A stretch of 64,000 nucleotides of DNA from Saccharopolyspora rosea (GTDB taxonomy: Bacteria > Actinomycetota > Actinomycetes > Mycobacteriales > Pseudonocardiaceae): positions 6,200,001 to 6,264,000 of the forward strand of contig NZ_CP102826.1 of assembly GCF_025643595.1 (NCBI RefSeq), in the 5' to 3' direction. The position numbers and the translations under genes are program-made. The stretch's first letter is position 1. Each line of letters starts with the position of its first letter. Shown here piece by piece: positions 1 to 8,676 of the stretch. The notes beneath the pieces are model-generated. The model was not told where the DNA came from and did not search any database. It was given only the letters and a program-made list of their open reading frames with translations.

Positions 1-59
1 AGGAAGGCGAGGGGGTCGGCGAAGGACTCCTCGTCCTCCACGATCAGCACCCTGGTCAC
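1..59 (-). CDS. regX3: Response regulator RegX3, N-terminal fragment
   Basis: Only the first 19-20 codons lie in the window; the gene continues past base 1. Reading from the GTG at 59 gives [20 protein letters not shown], the first beta strand and acidic pocket of a receiver domain. Its GTG start overlaps the TGA of the upstream senX3 gene (GTGA), so the two are almost certainly translationally coupled. With SenX3 it would form the phosphate-responsive two-component pair known from actinobacteria. The receiver start is seen directly; the RegX3 name rests on the partner kinase and this arrangement. Confidence 0.85.
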   Translation of the reverse strand, partial: MTRVLIVEDEESFADPLAF

Positions 60-1279
60 CGGACTCCTCCCGTTTCGACGGCTGTGACCCCGTCCGCACT
101 CTCGGACCGCACCGGCTCCGCGCGGTCCTGCCCGACGGCCGGTCGGCCGTCGTCGATGCCAGCGCCGTGCTTGGGCACCCGCAACGTGAAGGTGGAACCG
201 GTCCCCGGCCGGCTCCAGAGCTTGACCTCGCCCCCGTGGTTGGCGGCCACGTGCTTGACGATCGCCAGGCCCAGGCCGGTGCCCCCGGTGGCCCGCGAGC
301 GGGCCGGGTCGACGCGGAAGAACCGCTCGAAGACCCGCTGGTGGTACTCGGGTTCGATGCCGATGCCCCGGTCCGTCACGGCGATCTCCACGTAGTCGCC
401 GGACAGCCGTCGGCTGATCGAGACCGGGCTGCCGGGCGGCGAGTAGGAGATGGCGTTGTCGATGAGGTTGCTCAGCGCGGTGACCAGCAGCGTCTGGTCA
501 CCGTCGAGCAGGTAGCCGGTGGGGTCGTCGACGGCGATCTCGATGCCGGCCGATTCGGCGGCCAGCCGCGACCGGCCCAGCGCCTCCTCGACGACGGCGT
601 CGACGTCGACGGTGGTGAGCTCGGGCAGCCGCTCCGCGCCCTGCAACCGGGACAGCGCGATGAGCTCGGAGACGAGCGTGCCCAGCCGGGTCGACTCGTG
701 CAGGATCTTGGTGGAGAACCGGCGCACCTCGTCCGGGTCGTCCGCGGCGTCCAGCACCGCCTCGGCCAGCAGCGCGAGCGCTCCGACAGGCGTCTTGAGC
801 TCGTGGCTGACGTTGGCGACGAAGTCGCGCCGGGTGGCCTCCAGCCGGACGGCCTCGGACTCGTCGGCCGCGTCGATGACGGTGAAGCCGTCGCCCAGCG
901 GCCGGACCGCGCCGAGCACGGCGGCGGGTTCGCGGCCGGGCAGCGGGTTGCGGCCGAGCGGGGAGAGGTCGACGGGCACCGGTCGGCCGGTCGCCAGCGC
1001 CTGCTCGGCGGCCTTGCGGGCCCGCGGATCGGCCTGCTGGTCGTGGATGAGCCCGAGTTCGTCGGCGCGCGGGTTGTGCAGCACCACGTCGCCGAACTTG
1101 TTCAGCACGACCACGCCGCCGCCGCTGGTGTGCACGAACCGCTGGAGCAGCTCGGCGACGGTGGGTCCCGCGGAATTGGTGCGGCCGTAACGGCGGGTTC
1201 CCCGAGCGGCTGCGAAGCCGCCGGCCGCGCCGCACAGCAGCGCGACGATGATCAGGGCGGTGTAGCCCATTGCGGTCAC
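56..1279 (-). CDS. senX3: Sensor histidine kinase SenX3
   Basis: This is a membrane-bound histidine kinase that would phosphorylate RegX3, classically in response to phosphate limitation. The N-terminus has one hydrophobic segment ([18 protein letters not shown]) followed by a short PAS-like region with the [10 protein letters not shown] stretch. Next come an H-box ([15 protein letters not shown]), an N-box ([15 protein letters not shown]) and G-boxes ([21 protein letters not shown]). The frame stays open to 1321, but I prefer the GTG at 1279. A -10-like TACGAT lies at 1286-1291, seven bases upstream, which would make a leaderless message; ATG at 1270 is the alternative. The stop overlaps the regX3 start. 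Direct repeats of TTCACC upstream suggest control by its own regulator. Confidence 0.93.
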   Translation of the reverse strand: MTAMGYTALIIVALLCGAAGGFAAARGTRRYGRTNSAGPTVAELLQRFVHTSGGGVVVLNKFGDVVLHNPRADELGLIHDQQADPRARKAAEQALATGRPVPVDLSPLGRNPLPGREPAAVLGAVRPLGDGFTVIDAADESEAVRLEATRRDFVANVSHELKTPVGALALLAEAVLDAADDPDEVRRFSTKILHESTRLGTLVSELIALSRLQGAERLPELTTVDVDAVVEEALGRSRLAAESAGIEIAVDDPTGYLLDGDQTLLVTALSNLIDNAISYSPPGSPVSISRRLSGDYVEIAVTDRGIGIEPEYHQRVFERFFRVDPARSRATGGTGLGLAIVKHVAANHGGEVKLWSRPGTGSTFTLRVPKHGAGIDDGRPAVGQDRAEPVRSESADGVTAVETGGVR

Positions 1280-1363
1280 GTCAGCATCGTAAGCAGGGCC
1301 CGGTGGGGCGATGCCACCCAACGAGGGCGTTCCGTGATGCCCGTGACACGAAAACGCGGGTTC

Positions 1364-1408
1364 TTCACCTCGGCTTCACCCGGGCCTGTGCACCGGTTCA
1401 CCTTCACC
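1364..1408. promoter_or_regulatory. PHO-box-like direct repeats upstream of senX3-regX3
   Basis: TTCACC occurs at 1364, 1375, 1397 and 1403. The first three fit an 11-bp register in which the 1386 position is degenerate. Eleven-base direct repeats with a (G)TTCACC core are the known binding pattern of PhoP/RegX3-type regulators in actinomycetes. The block lies 73-117 bp upstream of the proposed -10 element of senX3, which suits activation and autoregulation. Binding itself is inferred. Confidence 0.6.
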
Positions 1409-1471
1409 GGGACAGGTGAGGCCGCGGCTCCGCGCGGAACCGCGACCACACCCGCAGGACCGGCGGCGAAG

Positions 1472-2215
1472 TCAGCGCCCCTGGTTCGCGACGGCCGCGG
1501 CGGCGGAGGCGGCGGCCTCCGGGTCGAGGTAGGTGCCGCCCGGCACGGTCGGCCGGAAGTCCTCGTCGAGGTCGTAGCGCAGCGGGATACCGGTGGGGAT
1601 GTTCAGCCCGGCGATGTCGCTGTCGGAGATCCCGTCGAGGTGCTTGACCAGCGCGCGCAGCGAGTTGCCGTGCGCGGCGACCAGCACGGTCCGCCCGGCC
1701 CGCAGGTCGGGCACGATCGCCGACTCCCAGTACGGCAGCAGCCGGGCCACGACGTCCTTCAGGCACTCGGTGCGCGGGACGTCCGCGCCCAGGTCGGCGT
1801 AGCGCGGGTCGGCGTCCTGGCTGTACTCGCTGCCGGTTTCGATCTCCGGCGGCGGGGTGTCGTAGGACCGGCGCCAGAGCATGAACTGCTCCTCGCCGTA
1901 GGCGTCCAGCGTCTGCTTCTTGTTCTTGCCCTGCAGCGCGCCGTAGTGGCGCTCGTTGAGCCGCCAGTCGCGGCGCACCGGGATCCAGTGCCGGTCGGCG
2001 ACGTCCAGGGCGATGTTCGCGGTGGAGATGGCGCGGCGCAGCAGCGAGGTGTGCACCACGTCCGGCAGCAGCCCGGTGTCGCGCAGCAGCTCGCCGCCGC
2101 GCCGGGCCTCGTTCTCACCCTTCTCCGACAGCGGGACGTCCACCCAGCCGGTGAACAGGTTCTCGGCGTTCCACGTGCTCTCACCGTGCCGCAGCAGCAC
2201 CAGGGTCGCAGTCAT
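1472..2215 (-). CDS. gpmA: 2,3-bisphosphoglycerate-dependent phosphoglycerate mutase
   Basis: This 247-residue cytoplasmic enzyme interconverts 3- and 2-phosphoglycerate in glycolysis and gluconeogenesis. The phosphohistidine motif [20 protein letters not shown] opens the protein. It is followed by the [28 protein letters not shown] and [17 protein letters not shown] motifs typical of the cofactor-dependent family, and the length is normal. It sits immediately upstream of senX3 in the same direction, separated by the PHO-box region. Gpm next to senX3-regX3 is a common actinobacterial arrangement. Confidence 0.96.
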   Translation of the reverse strand: MTATLVLLRHGESTWNAENLFTGWVDVPLSEKGENEARRGGELLRDTGLLPDVVHTSLLRRAISTANIALDVADRHWIPVRRDWRLNERHYGALQGKNKKQTLDAYGEEQFMLWRRSYDTPPPEIETGSEYSQDADPRYADLGADVPRTECLKDVVARLLPYWESAIVPDLRAGRTVLVAAHGNSLRALVKHLDGISDSDIAGLNIPTGIPLRYDLDEDFRPTVPGGTYLDPEAAASAAAAVANQGR

Positions 2216-2266
2216 GTCCCCAGGTTATTCCAGCCGCGGGAGGGCCTGGCCCGGCAGTGCGGCGCC

Positions 2267-2701
2267 TCACCGCTCCAGCGTGGCCTGCAGGCTGATGGCC
2301 GTCCCGGCGAGCGCCACGGACACCGGGCAGATCTCCTTCGCGCGGCGCGCGGCCTGCTGGAACTTGTCCTCGTCCAACCCCGGCACGCGGGCCCGCACGG
2401 TCAGTTCGATGCCGGTGATGGCGAAGCCGTCGCCGCGCGGGCCGAAGGACACCTGGGCGCTGGTGCCGATCGACTCCGGCGGGGTGCCCGCCGCGGTGAG
2501 CAGGCCGGACAGCTGCATCGAGTAGCAGGCGGAGTGGGCGGCGGCGATCAGTTCCTCCGGGCTGGTGCGCCCGTCCGGGCTCTCGGCGCGGGAGGCCCAC
2601 GTGACGGGGAAGTCGCCCGCCCCGGACGAGTCGAGCTTGACGGAGCCGGAGCCGGACTTGAGGTCTCCGGCCCACTGGGTGGTGGCGTTGCGGTCGGTCA
2701 T
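2267..2701 (-). CDS. osmC: OsmC family peroxiredoxin-like protein
   Basis: OsmC/Ohr proteins are small thiol peroxidases that reduce organic hydroperoxides. The 144-residue product has the family signature around its first cysteine (EELIAAAHSACYSMQLSGLL) and a second conserved cysteine in AKEICPVSVAL, so both redox cysteines are present. The frame stays open upstream to 2857, but that extension is arginine-rich and unlike the family. The ATG at 2701 gives MTDRNATTQWAGDL, the expected OsmC N-terminus. It follows gpmA on the same strand but need not share its transcript. Confidence 0.92.
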   Translation of the reverse strand: MTDRNATTQWAGDLKSGSGSVKLDSSGAGDFPVTWASRAESPDGRTSPEELIAAAHSACYSMQLSGLLTAAGTPPESIGTSAQVSFGPRGDGFAITGIELTVRARVPGLDEDKFQQAARRAKEICPVSVALAGTAISLQATLER

Positions 2702-3228
2702 CGCGGACTCCGTGTCGGTGCGGGGCACCCGCGCCCGGTCGGCGTGCACGAGTGCTCGTGACGCGCCCCCGGGGCGACTCCTCGGGCGTCGCTCGCGCCC
2801 CGTTCCCCCACCTTCCCGCAGCCCGCGCTGAGCCGCAGTTTTGGTTGTGGTCGTCACCTGAGAGTTATCTGATCACCGCGGCGCCGTGACACGAAAGTGG
2901 CGGCCGTCACTGTCGTTGACCAACAGAGGGGTTTTTGATTCCTGAGCGTTACTTTTCCTGCCAAACATCACACGAATGGAGCAATGTGGCGGCCTTGTGG
3001 CGGCCCGGAGACTCTGCGAAGTTTGGCAACGCTCTCCTTGATCGGCTCCCACGCACTCCCCGATCAACGAGAGCGCGAGCGCGGTTCGCTTTCCCCCATC
3101 GGGCCGCGCCCCGCCGGGCCCAGGGTGCCCCCCGCCCACGGCCCGTCAGGCGGGACCACCCGCGGGGCGGTTCGAGCTCGCGACTCCCCCTCTCTCCCGA
3201 GCCGCCCCGCGCGGGTCCCCGCGGACCG
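2702..3228. other. Intergenic region, 527 bp, no supported gene
   Basis: I see no convincing coding sequence here; the short frames lack family features or a good ribosome site. The stretch 2870-3010 is less GC-rich than its surroundings. An 8-bp inverted repeat, TTGATCGG at 3038-3045 and CCGATCAA at 3060-3067, could be an operator or weak hairpin. It probably carries the promoter region for the osmC gene on the minus strand. Confidence 0.4.
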
Positions 3229-3741
3229 CTAGGTCCGATCGTGCAGCGGCCGGACCGCGCCGTCGCGTTCCACCAGCCGGCGGAACGGCTCCAGGTTCGC
3301 CAGCGACTCACCGCGCGACTCGCGCCAGCCCCACTCCCGCCGGATGGCGGTGGCGAACCCGATTTCGAGCAGCGTGTTGAAGTCGCCGTCGGCGGCTTCC
3401 AGGACCTGGCCGAGGACGCGGTCGAGCTCCTCGGCGGTCACCGCGTGCTTGCCGATGCGCCCGACCAGGTAGATGTCGCCGTTGCCGTCGATCGTGTAGT
3501 GCACGCCGTACAGCCGCGCGTTGCGCCGCAGCAGGTACCGGTACACCTCCTCGTGCGCCTCGTCCGGCTGGCGGCACACGAAGGCCTCCACGACGAGCGC
3601 GTGCTCGGCCTCGATCAACCAGCAGTTGGTCTGCAACTTCCTGGTGCCGGGCAACGTGACGAAGAACCGCCCGGCGCCCTCGTCCCGGTATTCCAGGCCG
3701 CCGGCGTCCAGGGCGGACCTGATCACTGCGTCGAGGCTCAC
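3229..3741 (-). CDS. YbjN domain protein
   Basis: The 170-residue product starts [22 protein letters not shown] and matches the YbjN domain family (type III secretion chaperone-like fold), which is cytoplasmic and of unsettled function. Characteristic parts are the [26 protein letters not shown] core and the [17 protein letters not shown] helix-strand. The GTG start at 3741 overlaps the mshA TGA (GTGA), so it is translationally coupled to mycothiol biosynthesis. No catalytic residues are recognisable. A role in or near mycothiol metabolism is suggested only by the coupling. Confidence 0.88.
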   Translation of the reverse strand: MSLDAVIRSALDAGGLEYRDEGAGRFFVTLPGTRKLQTNCWLIEAEHALVVEAFVCRQPDEAHEEVYRYLLRRNARLYGVHYTIDGNGDIYLVGRIGKHAVTAEELDRVLGQVLEAADGDFNTLLEIGFATAIRREWGWRESRGESLANLEPFRRLVERDGAVRPLHDRT

Positions 3742-5033
3742 GCCGTCACCTCCCGGATCGGCAACTGCGAGTGGAAGGCCATCTTCGCCTGCGCGTAGGT
3801 GTCGAGCAGCGCCTCGGTGGTGCGCTCCCACGAGAAGCGGTCGGCGTGCGCGGTGGTCGCCCCGGCCAGCCGGTCGCGCAGCGCCGGGTCCCGCACGATC
3901 GACGCGAGCGCGTCGGCCCACTGCCCGGTCTCGTGGCCGTGCACCAGCAGCCCCGACACGCCGTCGTCGACGGCCACCGGCAGACCGCCGACCGCCGCGG
4001 CCACCACCGGCGTGCCGCACGCCTGCGCCTCCAGCGCGACCAGCCCGAAGGACTCGTTGTAACTGGGCACCGCCACCGCGTCCGCCGCCCGGTACACCGC
4101 GGTCAACGCGTCACCGCCCTGCGGCGGGAGGAAGCGCACGACGTCGGTGATCCCCAGCCCGGCGGCCAGTTCCTGCAACGCGCGGGGACGTTCCAGTCCG
4201 CTGCCGGACGGCCCGCCGACGACCAGCACCACCAGCCGCTCGCGCAGCTCGGGATGGCGGGCGAGCAGTTCCGCGGTCGCCCGCAGCAGCACGTCCGGGG
4301 CCTTCAACGGCTGGATCCGCCCGACGAACGCCAGCACCACCGAGTCCGTCCGGAGCCCGAGCGACGCCCGCGCCCGCGCCCGGTCCCCGGGCGTGAACCG
4401 GTCCAGGTCGACACCGGGCGGGATGGTCGCCACCGCTTCCGGGTCGGCCCCGTAGCGCTCGACGAGCTCGCGCGCCTCGAACTCGGTGTTGGCCACCAGC
4501 CGGTCGGCCTGGGCCACCACCTGCTCCTCACCGATGACGCGGACGCGCGGTTCCGGCGCGTCGCCTTCGGCCAGCGCGGCGTTCTTGACCTTGGCGAGCG
4601 TGTGGGCGGTGTGCACCAGCGGAACCCCCCAGCGCTCCCGCGCCAACCACCCGACCTGCCCGGACAGCCAGTAGTGCGAGTGCACGATGTCGTAGTGGCC
4701 GGGCTCGTGCCGCGCCTCGACCCGCAGCGCTCCGGCGGAGAACGCGCACAGCTGCGACGGCAGGTCGTTCTTGTCGAGCCCCTCGAACGGCCCGGCGACG
4801 ACGTTGCGCACGATCACACCGGGCGCCAGCTCGGCGACCGGGGGGATGTCCGACGAGGTCGCGCGGGTGAAGATCTCCACTTCGGTGCCGAACTCGGCCA
4901 GCCGCCTGGCGGTCTGCGCGATGTAGACGTTCATCCCGCCGGCGTCACCGGTGCCGGGCTGTTCCAGCGGGGAGGTGTGCAACGAGAAGACGGCGGCGCG
5001 TCGCGGCCGCATCCGTAGTGTTCTGCGTGTCAT
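3738..5033 (-). CDS. mshA: D-inositol-3-phosphate glycosyltransferase (mycothiol step 1)
   Basis: MshA joins UDP-GlcNAc to 1L-myo-inositol-1-phosphate, the first committed step of mycothiol synthesis. The GT-B fold begins with [25 protein letters not shown], whose GGMNVY loop binds substrate. The C-terminal half has [25 protein letters not shown], containing the E-x7-E motif of GT4 enzymes. The frame is open to 5111. I start at the ATG at 5033 ([12 protein letters not shown]); ATG 5012 is also possible, and none has a strong ribosome site. The gene overlaps the downstream YbjN gene by four bases. Confidence 0.94.
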   Translation of the reverse strand: MTRRTLRMRPRRAAVFSLHTSPLEQPGTGDAGGMNVYIAQTARRLAEFGTEVEIFTRATSSDIPPVAELAPGVIVRNVVAGPFEGLDKNDLPSQLCAFSAGALRVEARHEPGHYDIVHSHYWLSGQVGWLARERWGVPLVHTAHTLAKVKNAALAEGDAPEPRVRVIGEEQVVAQADRLVANTEFEARELVERYGADPEAVATIPPGVDLDRFTPGDRARARASLGLRTDSVVLAFVGRIQPLKAPDVLLRATAELLARHPELRERLVVLVVGGPSGSGLERPRALQELAAGLGITDVVRFLPPQGGDALTAVYRAADAVAVPSYNESFGLVALEAQACGTPVVAAAVGGLPVAVDDGVSGLLVHGHETGQWADALASIVRDPALRDRLAGATTAHADRFSWERTTEALLDTYAQAKMAFHSQLPIREVTA

Positions 5034-5289
5034 CTGCTGCCCATCGCAAGCGGTCCGGCGGCCCGAGCCTTTCGGGGCCGTCATCCCCGACAGCGAGCGG
5101 CGCGGAAACATTCCCGTTGCGGCGCGGTCACCGTCGAGGCGCCGCCGACGCTACCGCTCGCCCCCGGCCTGACCGGCGACTCCGAGCGCAGCAGGTGGTG
5201 CTACTCACACAGTGGTCAACAGCGGTGCCGACCGCGTCCCCGAGCACGCGGTCGGCACCACCACGCGGAACGAGTCCGCCGACCGGGCG

Positions 5290-6489
5290 CTAGGCAGCGG
5301 ACTTCTTGGTCCACTGGTCCCAGTTCAGCAGCCAGTCGTAGACGTCGTAGCCCGGGTCCATCGTGCTGGCCGAGCCGGTGACCTCGACCGGATCGCCGAT
5401 CAGGGCGCTGTCGTAGTACGCCTTGGCGTTCGCGGCGCTGAGGTTGATGCAGCCGTGCGAGTTGTTGACCTTGCCCAACGCCCAGGCGTTCTCCTGGTTC
5501 TCGTGGATGAACTCGCCGTGGTTGGAGATCCGCGCCGCCCACGTCTTGCGGACGTTGCGGTACCCGTAGCGCGGGTTGTCCATGATCTCCACGGGGTCCT
5601 TCTGCATCACGATGTAGGTCCCGTTGGGGGTGTTGCGCCCCGGGTCGTACTCCTCGCCGTAGCTGGCGGGGTAGGTGGCGACCTGCTTGCCGTCGCGTTC
5701 CACGACCAGCTGGTGCGTGCGCACGTCGGCCTTGACGACCTGCGCGCGTCCGATGTTGAACTCGGTGGTCAGGTCCGCCAGTCCGTACGCGCCGTCGCCG
5801 TAGGGCACGCCGTAGAGGTCGGCGCTGACCCGGACGTGGGTGTGCGCGGGCCAGTAGTTCTTCGGCCGCCAGTCGACCTGCTCGTCCGACAGCCACGCCC
5901 ACGCGCCCTCGACCGGGACGGACGTGTCGACCTTGAGCGCCCGCTGCACGGCGGCCTTGTCCTTGACCGGCTCGTCGAACTTGACGCTGATCGGCATGGC
6001 GATGCCGACCTCGGCGTTGTCGATGGGGTTGACCGTGGCGCGCACGGTCTGGTCCGGCTTGAGGGTGCTGAACTGCCCGCGCACCGGAACGCTCTTGCCG
6101 TCCTGCCCGGTGATCCGGCCGGACCAGGTGTAGGTCCCGCCGTAGCCGAGCGGCGTGCTGGCGTGCCAGGTCGTCCGGTCCGGGCTGAGCTCACCGGCGA
6201 CCTGCTTGCCGTCGGCGTTGGTCAACGCGATCTCGTCGAACCGGCCGCGCTGGGCGGTGGCCCGGATGGGGGCGGTCGGGTTGACGTCGCCGGCGCCGTT
6301 GCCCGGTTCCAGGGCGAGCCCGGCCACCGGGCCGGCGGGTTTTCCGGGGTCGGTGCCCGACGAGCCGCAGCCCGACAACAGCAGCACTACGGTCAACGCT
6401 CCCACCAGTGCGGTCCACCCCGGCCGCTGCCTCGAACCCCTCACCACTGTCTGACCTCGATCCCCTCGAAAAAACTGAACCGTATTCAT
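5290..6489 (-). CDS. L,D-transpeptidase lipoprotein with Ig-like domains
   Basis: This 399-residue envelope enzyme would form 3-3 cross-links in peptidoglycan. The N-terminus is a lipoprotein signal (hydrophobic ALVGALTVVLLLSG followed by lipobox LLSGC). Two immunoglobulin-like domains follow at roughly 45-250, as in mycobacterial LdtB, with the YkuD catalytic domain at about 255-385. The active site SHGCINLS places the nucleophile at Cys347, with the substrate loop HGEFIHENQENAW ahead of it. The start is well separated from the divergent short-chain dehydrogenase gene. Family assignment is secure; the exact paralogue is not. Confidence 0.93.
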   Translation of the reverse strand: MNTVQFFRGDRGQTVVRGSRQRPGWTALVGALTVVLLLSGCGSSGTDPGKPAGPVAGLALEPGNGAGDVNPTAPIRATAQRGRFDEIALTNADGKQVAGELSPDRTTWHASTPLGYGGTYTWSGRITGQDGKSVPVRGQFSTLKPDQTVRATVNPIDNAEVGIAMPISVKFDEPVKDKAAVQRALKVDTSVPVEGAWAWLSDEQVDWRPKNYWPAHTHVRVSADLYGVPYGDGAYGLADLTTEFNIGRAQVVKADVRTHQLVVERDGKQVATYPASYGEEYDPGRNTPNGTYIVMQKDPVEIMDNPRYGYRNVRKTWAARISNHGEFIHENQENAWALGKVNNSHGCINLSAANAKAYYDSALIGDPVEVTGSASTMDPGYDVYDWLLNWDQWTKKSAA

Positions 6490-6634
6490 AGACGTGCGAA
6501 GAACCGAAAAGATGTCCCGTCTGTCCAGTGTGTCGCGTCACACCACTCGGCCGACCGCGGGCCGCCCCGCCACCGGCACGCACCGGTACTGACAAAGTGA
6601 GGGACGAGAGCCGACTTCGCGAGAGGAGCCGAAC

Positions 6635-7417
6635 ATGGACCAGCCGCGCGCCGACGCCACCCGACGCAACGGCGACGGCCCCGGAGCGGGCCGCACCGCC
6701 GTGGTCACCGGGGCGAGCTCCGGCATCGGTGCGGCGACCGCGCGACGGCTCGCGGCCGAGGGGTTCCACGTGGTCGTGGGCGCACGCCGCACCGACCGGC
6801 TCACCGAGCTCGCGGCCGAAACCGGGGCCACCGCACTGCCGTTGGACGTCACCGAGCCGGACTCGGTGGACGCGTTCGTCGAGCGGATCCCGGAATGCCA
6901 CGTCCTGGTGAACAACGCGGGCGGCGCGAAGGGACTGGCCAAGGTCGTCGACGCGGTCGAGGACGACTGGCGCTGGATGTGGGAGACGAACGTGCTGGGC
7001 ACGTTGCGGCTCACCAAATCGCTGCTGCCCAAGCTGATCGCCTCCGGTGACGGGCACCTGGTCACGGTGACCTCGGTGGCGGCGTCGAACGTCTACGACA
7101 ACGGTTCCGGCTACACCTCGGCCAAGCACGCGCAGGCGGCGCTGCACCGGACGCTGCGCGGCGAACACCTCGGCGATCCGGTGCGGTTCACCGAGATCGC
7201 GCCGGGCCTGGTGGAAACCGAGTTCTCCGAGGTCCGCTTCGGCGGCGACACGGATCGGGCCGCCGCCGTCTACCACGGCTACACGCCGTTGACCAGTGAC
7301 GACGTCGCCGACGTCATCGCCTTCGCGGTGACCCGACCGTCCCATGTGGACCTCGACTTCATCGAGCTCAAACCACGCGACCAGGCGTCGCCCACCAGGG
7401 TTCACCGCGCCGAGTAG
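6635..7417 (+). CDS. SDR family NAD(P)-dependent oxidoreductase
   Basis: The product is a classical short-chain dehydrogenase of 260 residues. It has the cofactor motif TGASSGIG, an arginine-rich turn after strand 2 (GARRTDRL) that favours NADP, the LDVTEPDSVD region, NNAG, and catalytic Tyr and Lys in SGYTSAKHAQ. It belongs to the YdfG-like group acting on 3-hydroxy acids or serine, but the substrate is not readable from sequence. A ribosome site (GAGAGGAG) precedes the ATG. It is divergent from the L,D-transpeptidase. Confidence 0.92.
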   Translation: MDQPRADATRRNGDGPGAGRTAVVTGASSGIGAATARRLAAEGFHVVVGARRTDRLTELAAETGATALPLDVTEPDSVDAFVERIPECHVLVNNAGGAKGLAKVVDAVEDDWRWMWETNVLGTLRLTKSLLPKLIASGDGHLVTVTSVAASNVYDNGSGYTSAKHAQAALHRTLRGEHLGDPVRFTEIAPGLVETEFSEVRFGGDTDRAAAVYHGYTPLTSDDVADVIAFAVTRPSHVDLDFIELKPRDQASPTRVHRAE

Positions 7418-7476
7418 CGCAGCACCGCGCGTCGACCGGCTCGTCCGCACCGAGGGCTGGGATCTGTTTCACAAGC

Positions 7477-7575
7477 GGCGCGCAGCGCCTCCGTGGGGGG
7501 CGGTGGTCGGGTGACGGGCGGGCACCGCGGCGCGCAGCGCCTCCGTGGGGGGCGGTGGTCGGGTGACGGGCGGGC
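7477..7575. repeat. Family A repeat, two identical 47-bp copies
   Basis: Two identical 47-bp units at 7477-7523 and 7529-7575 are separated by five bases, giving a 52-bp period. The unit begins GGCGCGCAGCGCCTCCGT and ends GGTGGTCGGGTGACGGGC plus GGGC; its start contains the small inverted repeat GGCGC-GCA-GCGCC. Two further diverged copies lie 44 kb away at 51778-51825 and 51899-51946. The pair sits between convergent genes, so it may also affect transcription ends. Confidence 0.85.
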
Positions 7576-7582
7576 GGGCCGG

Positions 7583-8590
7583 TCACACGCGGATCCGCTG
7601 CGGTTCGGCGCACAGCTCGACGTCGAGTTCGGTGAGCACGTCGCCGATGGGGCTGGCGAAACCGACCGCGCCGTCGCGGGCACCGGCCACGTGCAGCCCG
7701 ACCACGCGACCGTCCGCGTCGAGCACGGCCGCACCGGCGTCCCCGGGACCGCAGAACCGCACATCGGACGCGGCGATGCGGATCTGCTCGCGCAGCACCC
7801 GCACGCCCAGGGCCTCCCCGTGGTCGATCCGCAGCGTCGCGTCGGTCGAGGTGACCACTCCCGAGGTCAACCCGGTGCCGAATCCGGACTTGTGCACCCG
7901 CTCACCGGGATAGGCGGTGCCGGCGCCGGTCACCGGACCGAAACCGTCGACCAGGCAACTCGCTTCCAGTCCGGTGGCGATGGTGACGGCCGCCGCGTCC
8001 ACCCGCCCGGACAGCGCGGCACGCGCCAGATCGGCCTGCACCCGCTCCTGACCGGGCTCGGCCATCCGGTCACCGACCGACCACGCGTCGTCCAGGCAGG
8101 CCACGTCGAACGTGGTGAGCCCCATCGTGACCACGGCGGGCGCGTTGCCGGTGACCAGCATTCCGAGCGTGCCCACGCGCCGGTACTCGCCCGCCACCGG
8201 AACATCCGGCGGCGCGAGCCGAACCCCGCGGCACGGGGAGATCCCGGAACCACCGCACACCATCCCGGAGCGGTCGCCGCGGCGCTGCCGGGGAGGCAGC
8301 GGATCCCGCGTGTCGCAGTGGATGTGCTGCAGGACCGGGTGCTCCTCGACGACGTCGGTCGGGATGCCTAAGACGTCGTCGGGAATCCGCACCTCGGACG
8401 GCAGATCGTCGGACGGTCGCTTCCGGACGACCGAGACGACGATGACTTGCTGGCCGGTCCGCCGTCCGGCACGGTGTTTTTCACCGATGTCGACCCCGGT
8501 GACCCCGGGCAGATCGAGCAGTTGGTCCTCGACCGCGCGCTTGATCGGGCGGATGACCGCTCGATCCCTCAGTTCCCTGATGCTCAGCAT
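7583..8590 (-). CDS. Trypsin-like-fold protein with lost catalytic residues
   Basis: The 335-residue product resembles bacterial chymotrypsin-fold peptidases of the type with a long N-terminal region (LPGVTGVDIGEKH) and a C-terminal GDSG motif. Here the motif reads GPGDAGAAVLDADGRVVGLHVAG, so the nucleophile position is Ala285. The usual VLTNNH catalytic-His segment reads VVTMGLTTFD, without histidine. It therefore keeps the fold but is unlikely to cleave peptides; a binding or scaffold role is possible. The ATG at 8590 has a good ribosome site (GGAGGG), better than the upstream GTG. There is no signal peptide. Confidence 0.75.
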   Translation of the reverse strand: MLSIRELRDRAVIRPIKRAVEDQLLDLPGVTGVDIGEKHRAGRRTGQQVIVVSVVRKRPSDDLPSEVRIPDDVLGIPTDVVEEHPVLQHIHCDTRDPLPPRQRRGDRSGMVCGGSGISPCRGVRLAPPDVPVAGEYRRVGTLGMLVTGNAPAVVTMGLTTFDVACLDDAWSVGDRMAEPGQERVQADLARAALSGRVDAAAVTIATGLEASCLVDGFGPVTGAGTAYPGERVHKSGFGTGLTSGVVTSTDATLRIDHGEALGVRVLREQIRIAASDVRFCGPGDAGAAVLDADGRVVGLHVAGARDGAVGFASPIGDVLTELDVELCAEPQRIRV

Positions 8591-8676
8591 GGTGGCCCCC
8601 TCCACCTACACCATTTAACACTCAGGGTTATGTTCCAGTCACGAAGAGTCACCCTTACGGCCGTTCAGCTCCCCGC

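Noticed and set aside
167-2761. Very long plus-strand open frame (864 codons) opposite senX3, gpmA and osmC
   Set aside because: High GC opens long antisense frames. The translation is Arg/Gly/Val-rich without motifs, while the minus strand encodes three clear enzymes.
2873-3139. Minus-strand 88-codon frame between osmC and the YbjN gene
   Set aside because: It has no family features or ribosome site, and its composition changes along the frame.
3738-4150. Plus-strand frames opposite mshA (for example 3521-4150)
   Set aside because: They are Arg/Pro-rich complements of MshA, which has complete GT4 motifs.
7477-7575. Family A tandem copies as a CRISPR or VNTR
   Set aside because: There are only two adjacent copies with a 5-bp gap and other copies 44 kb away, so a dispersed repeat fits better.
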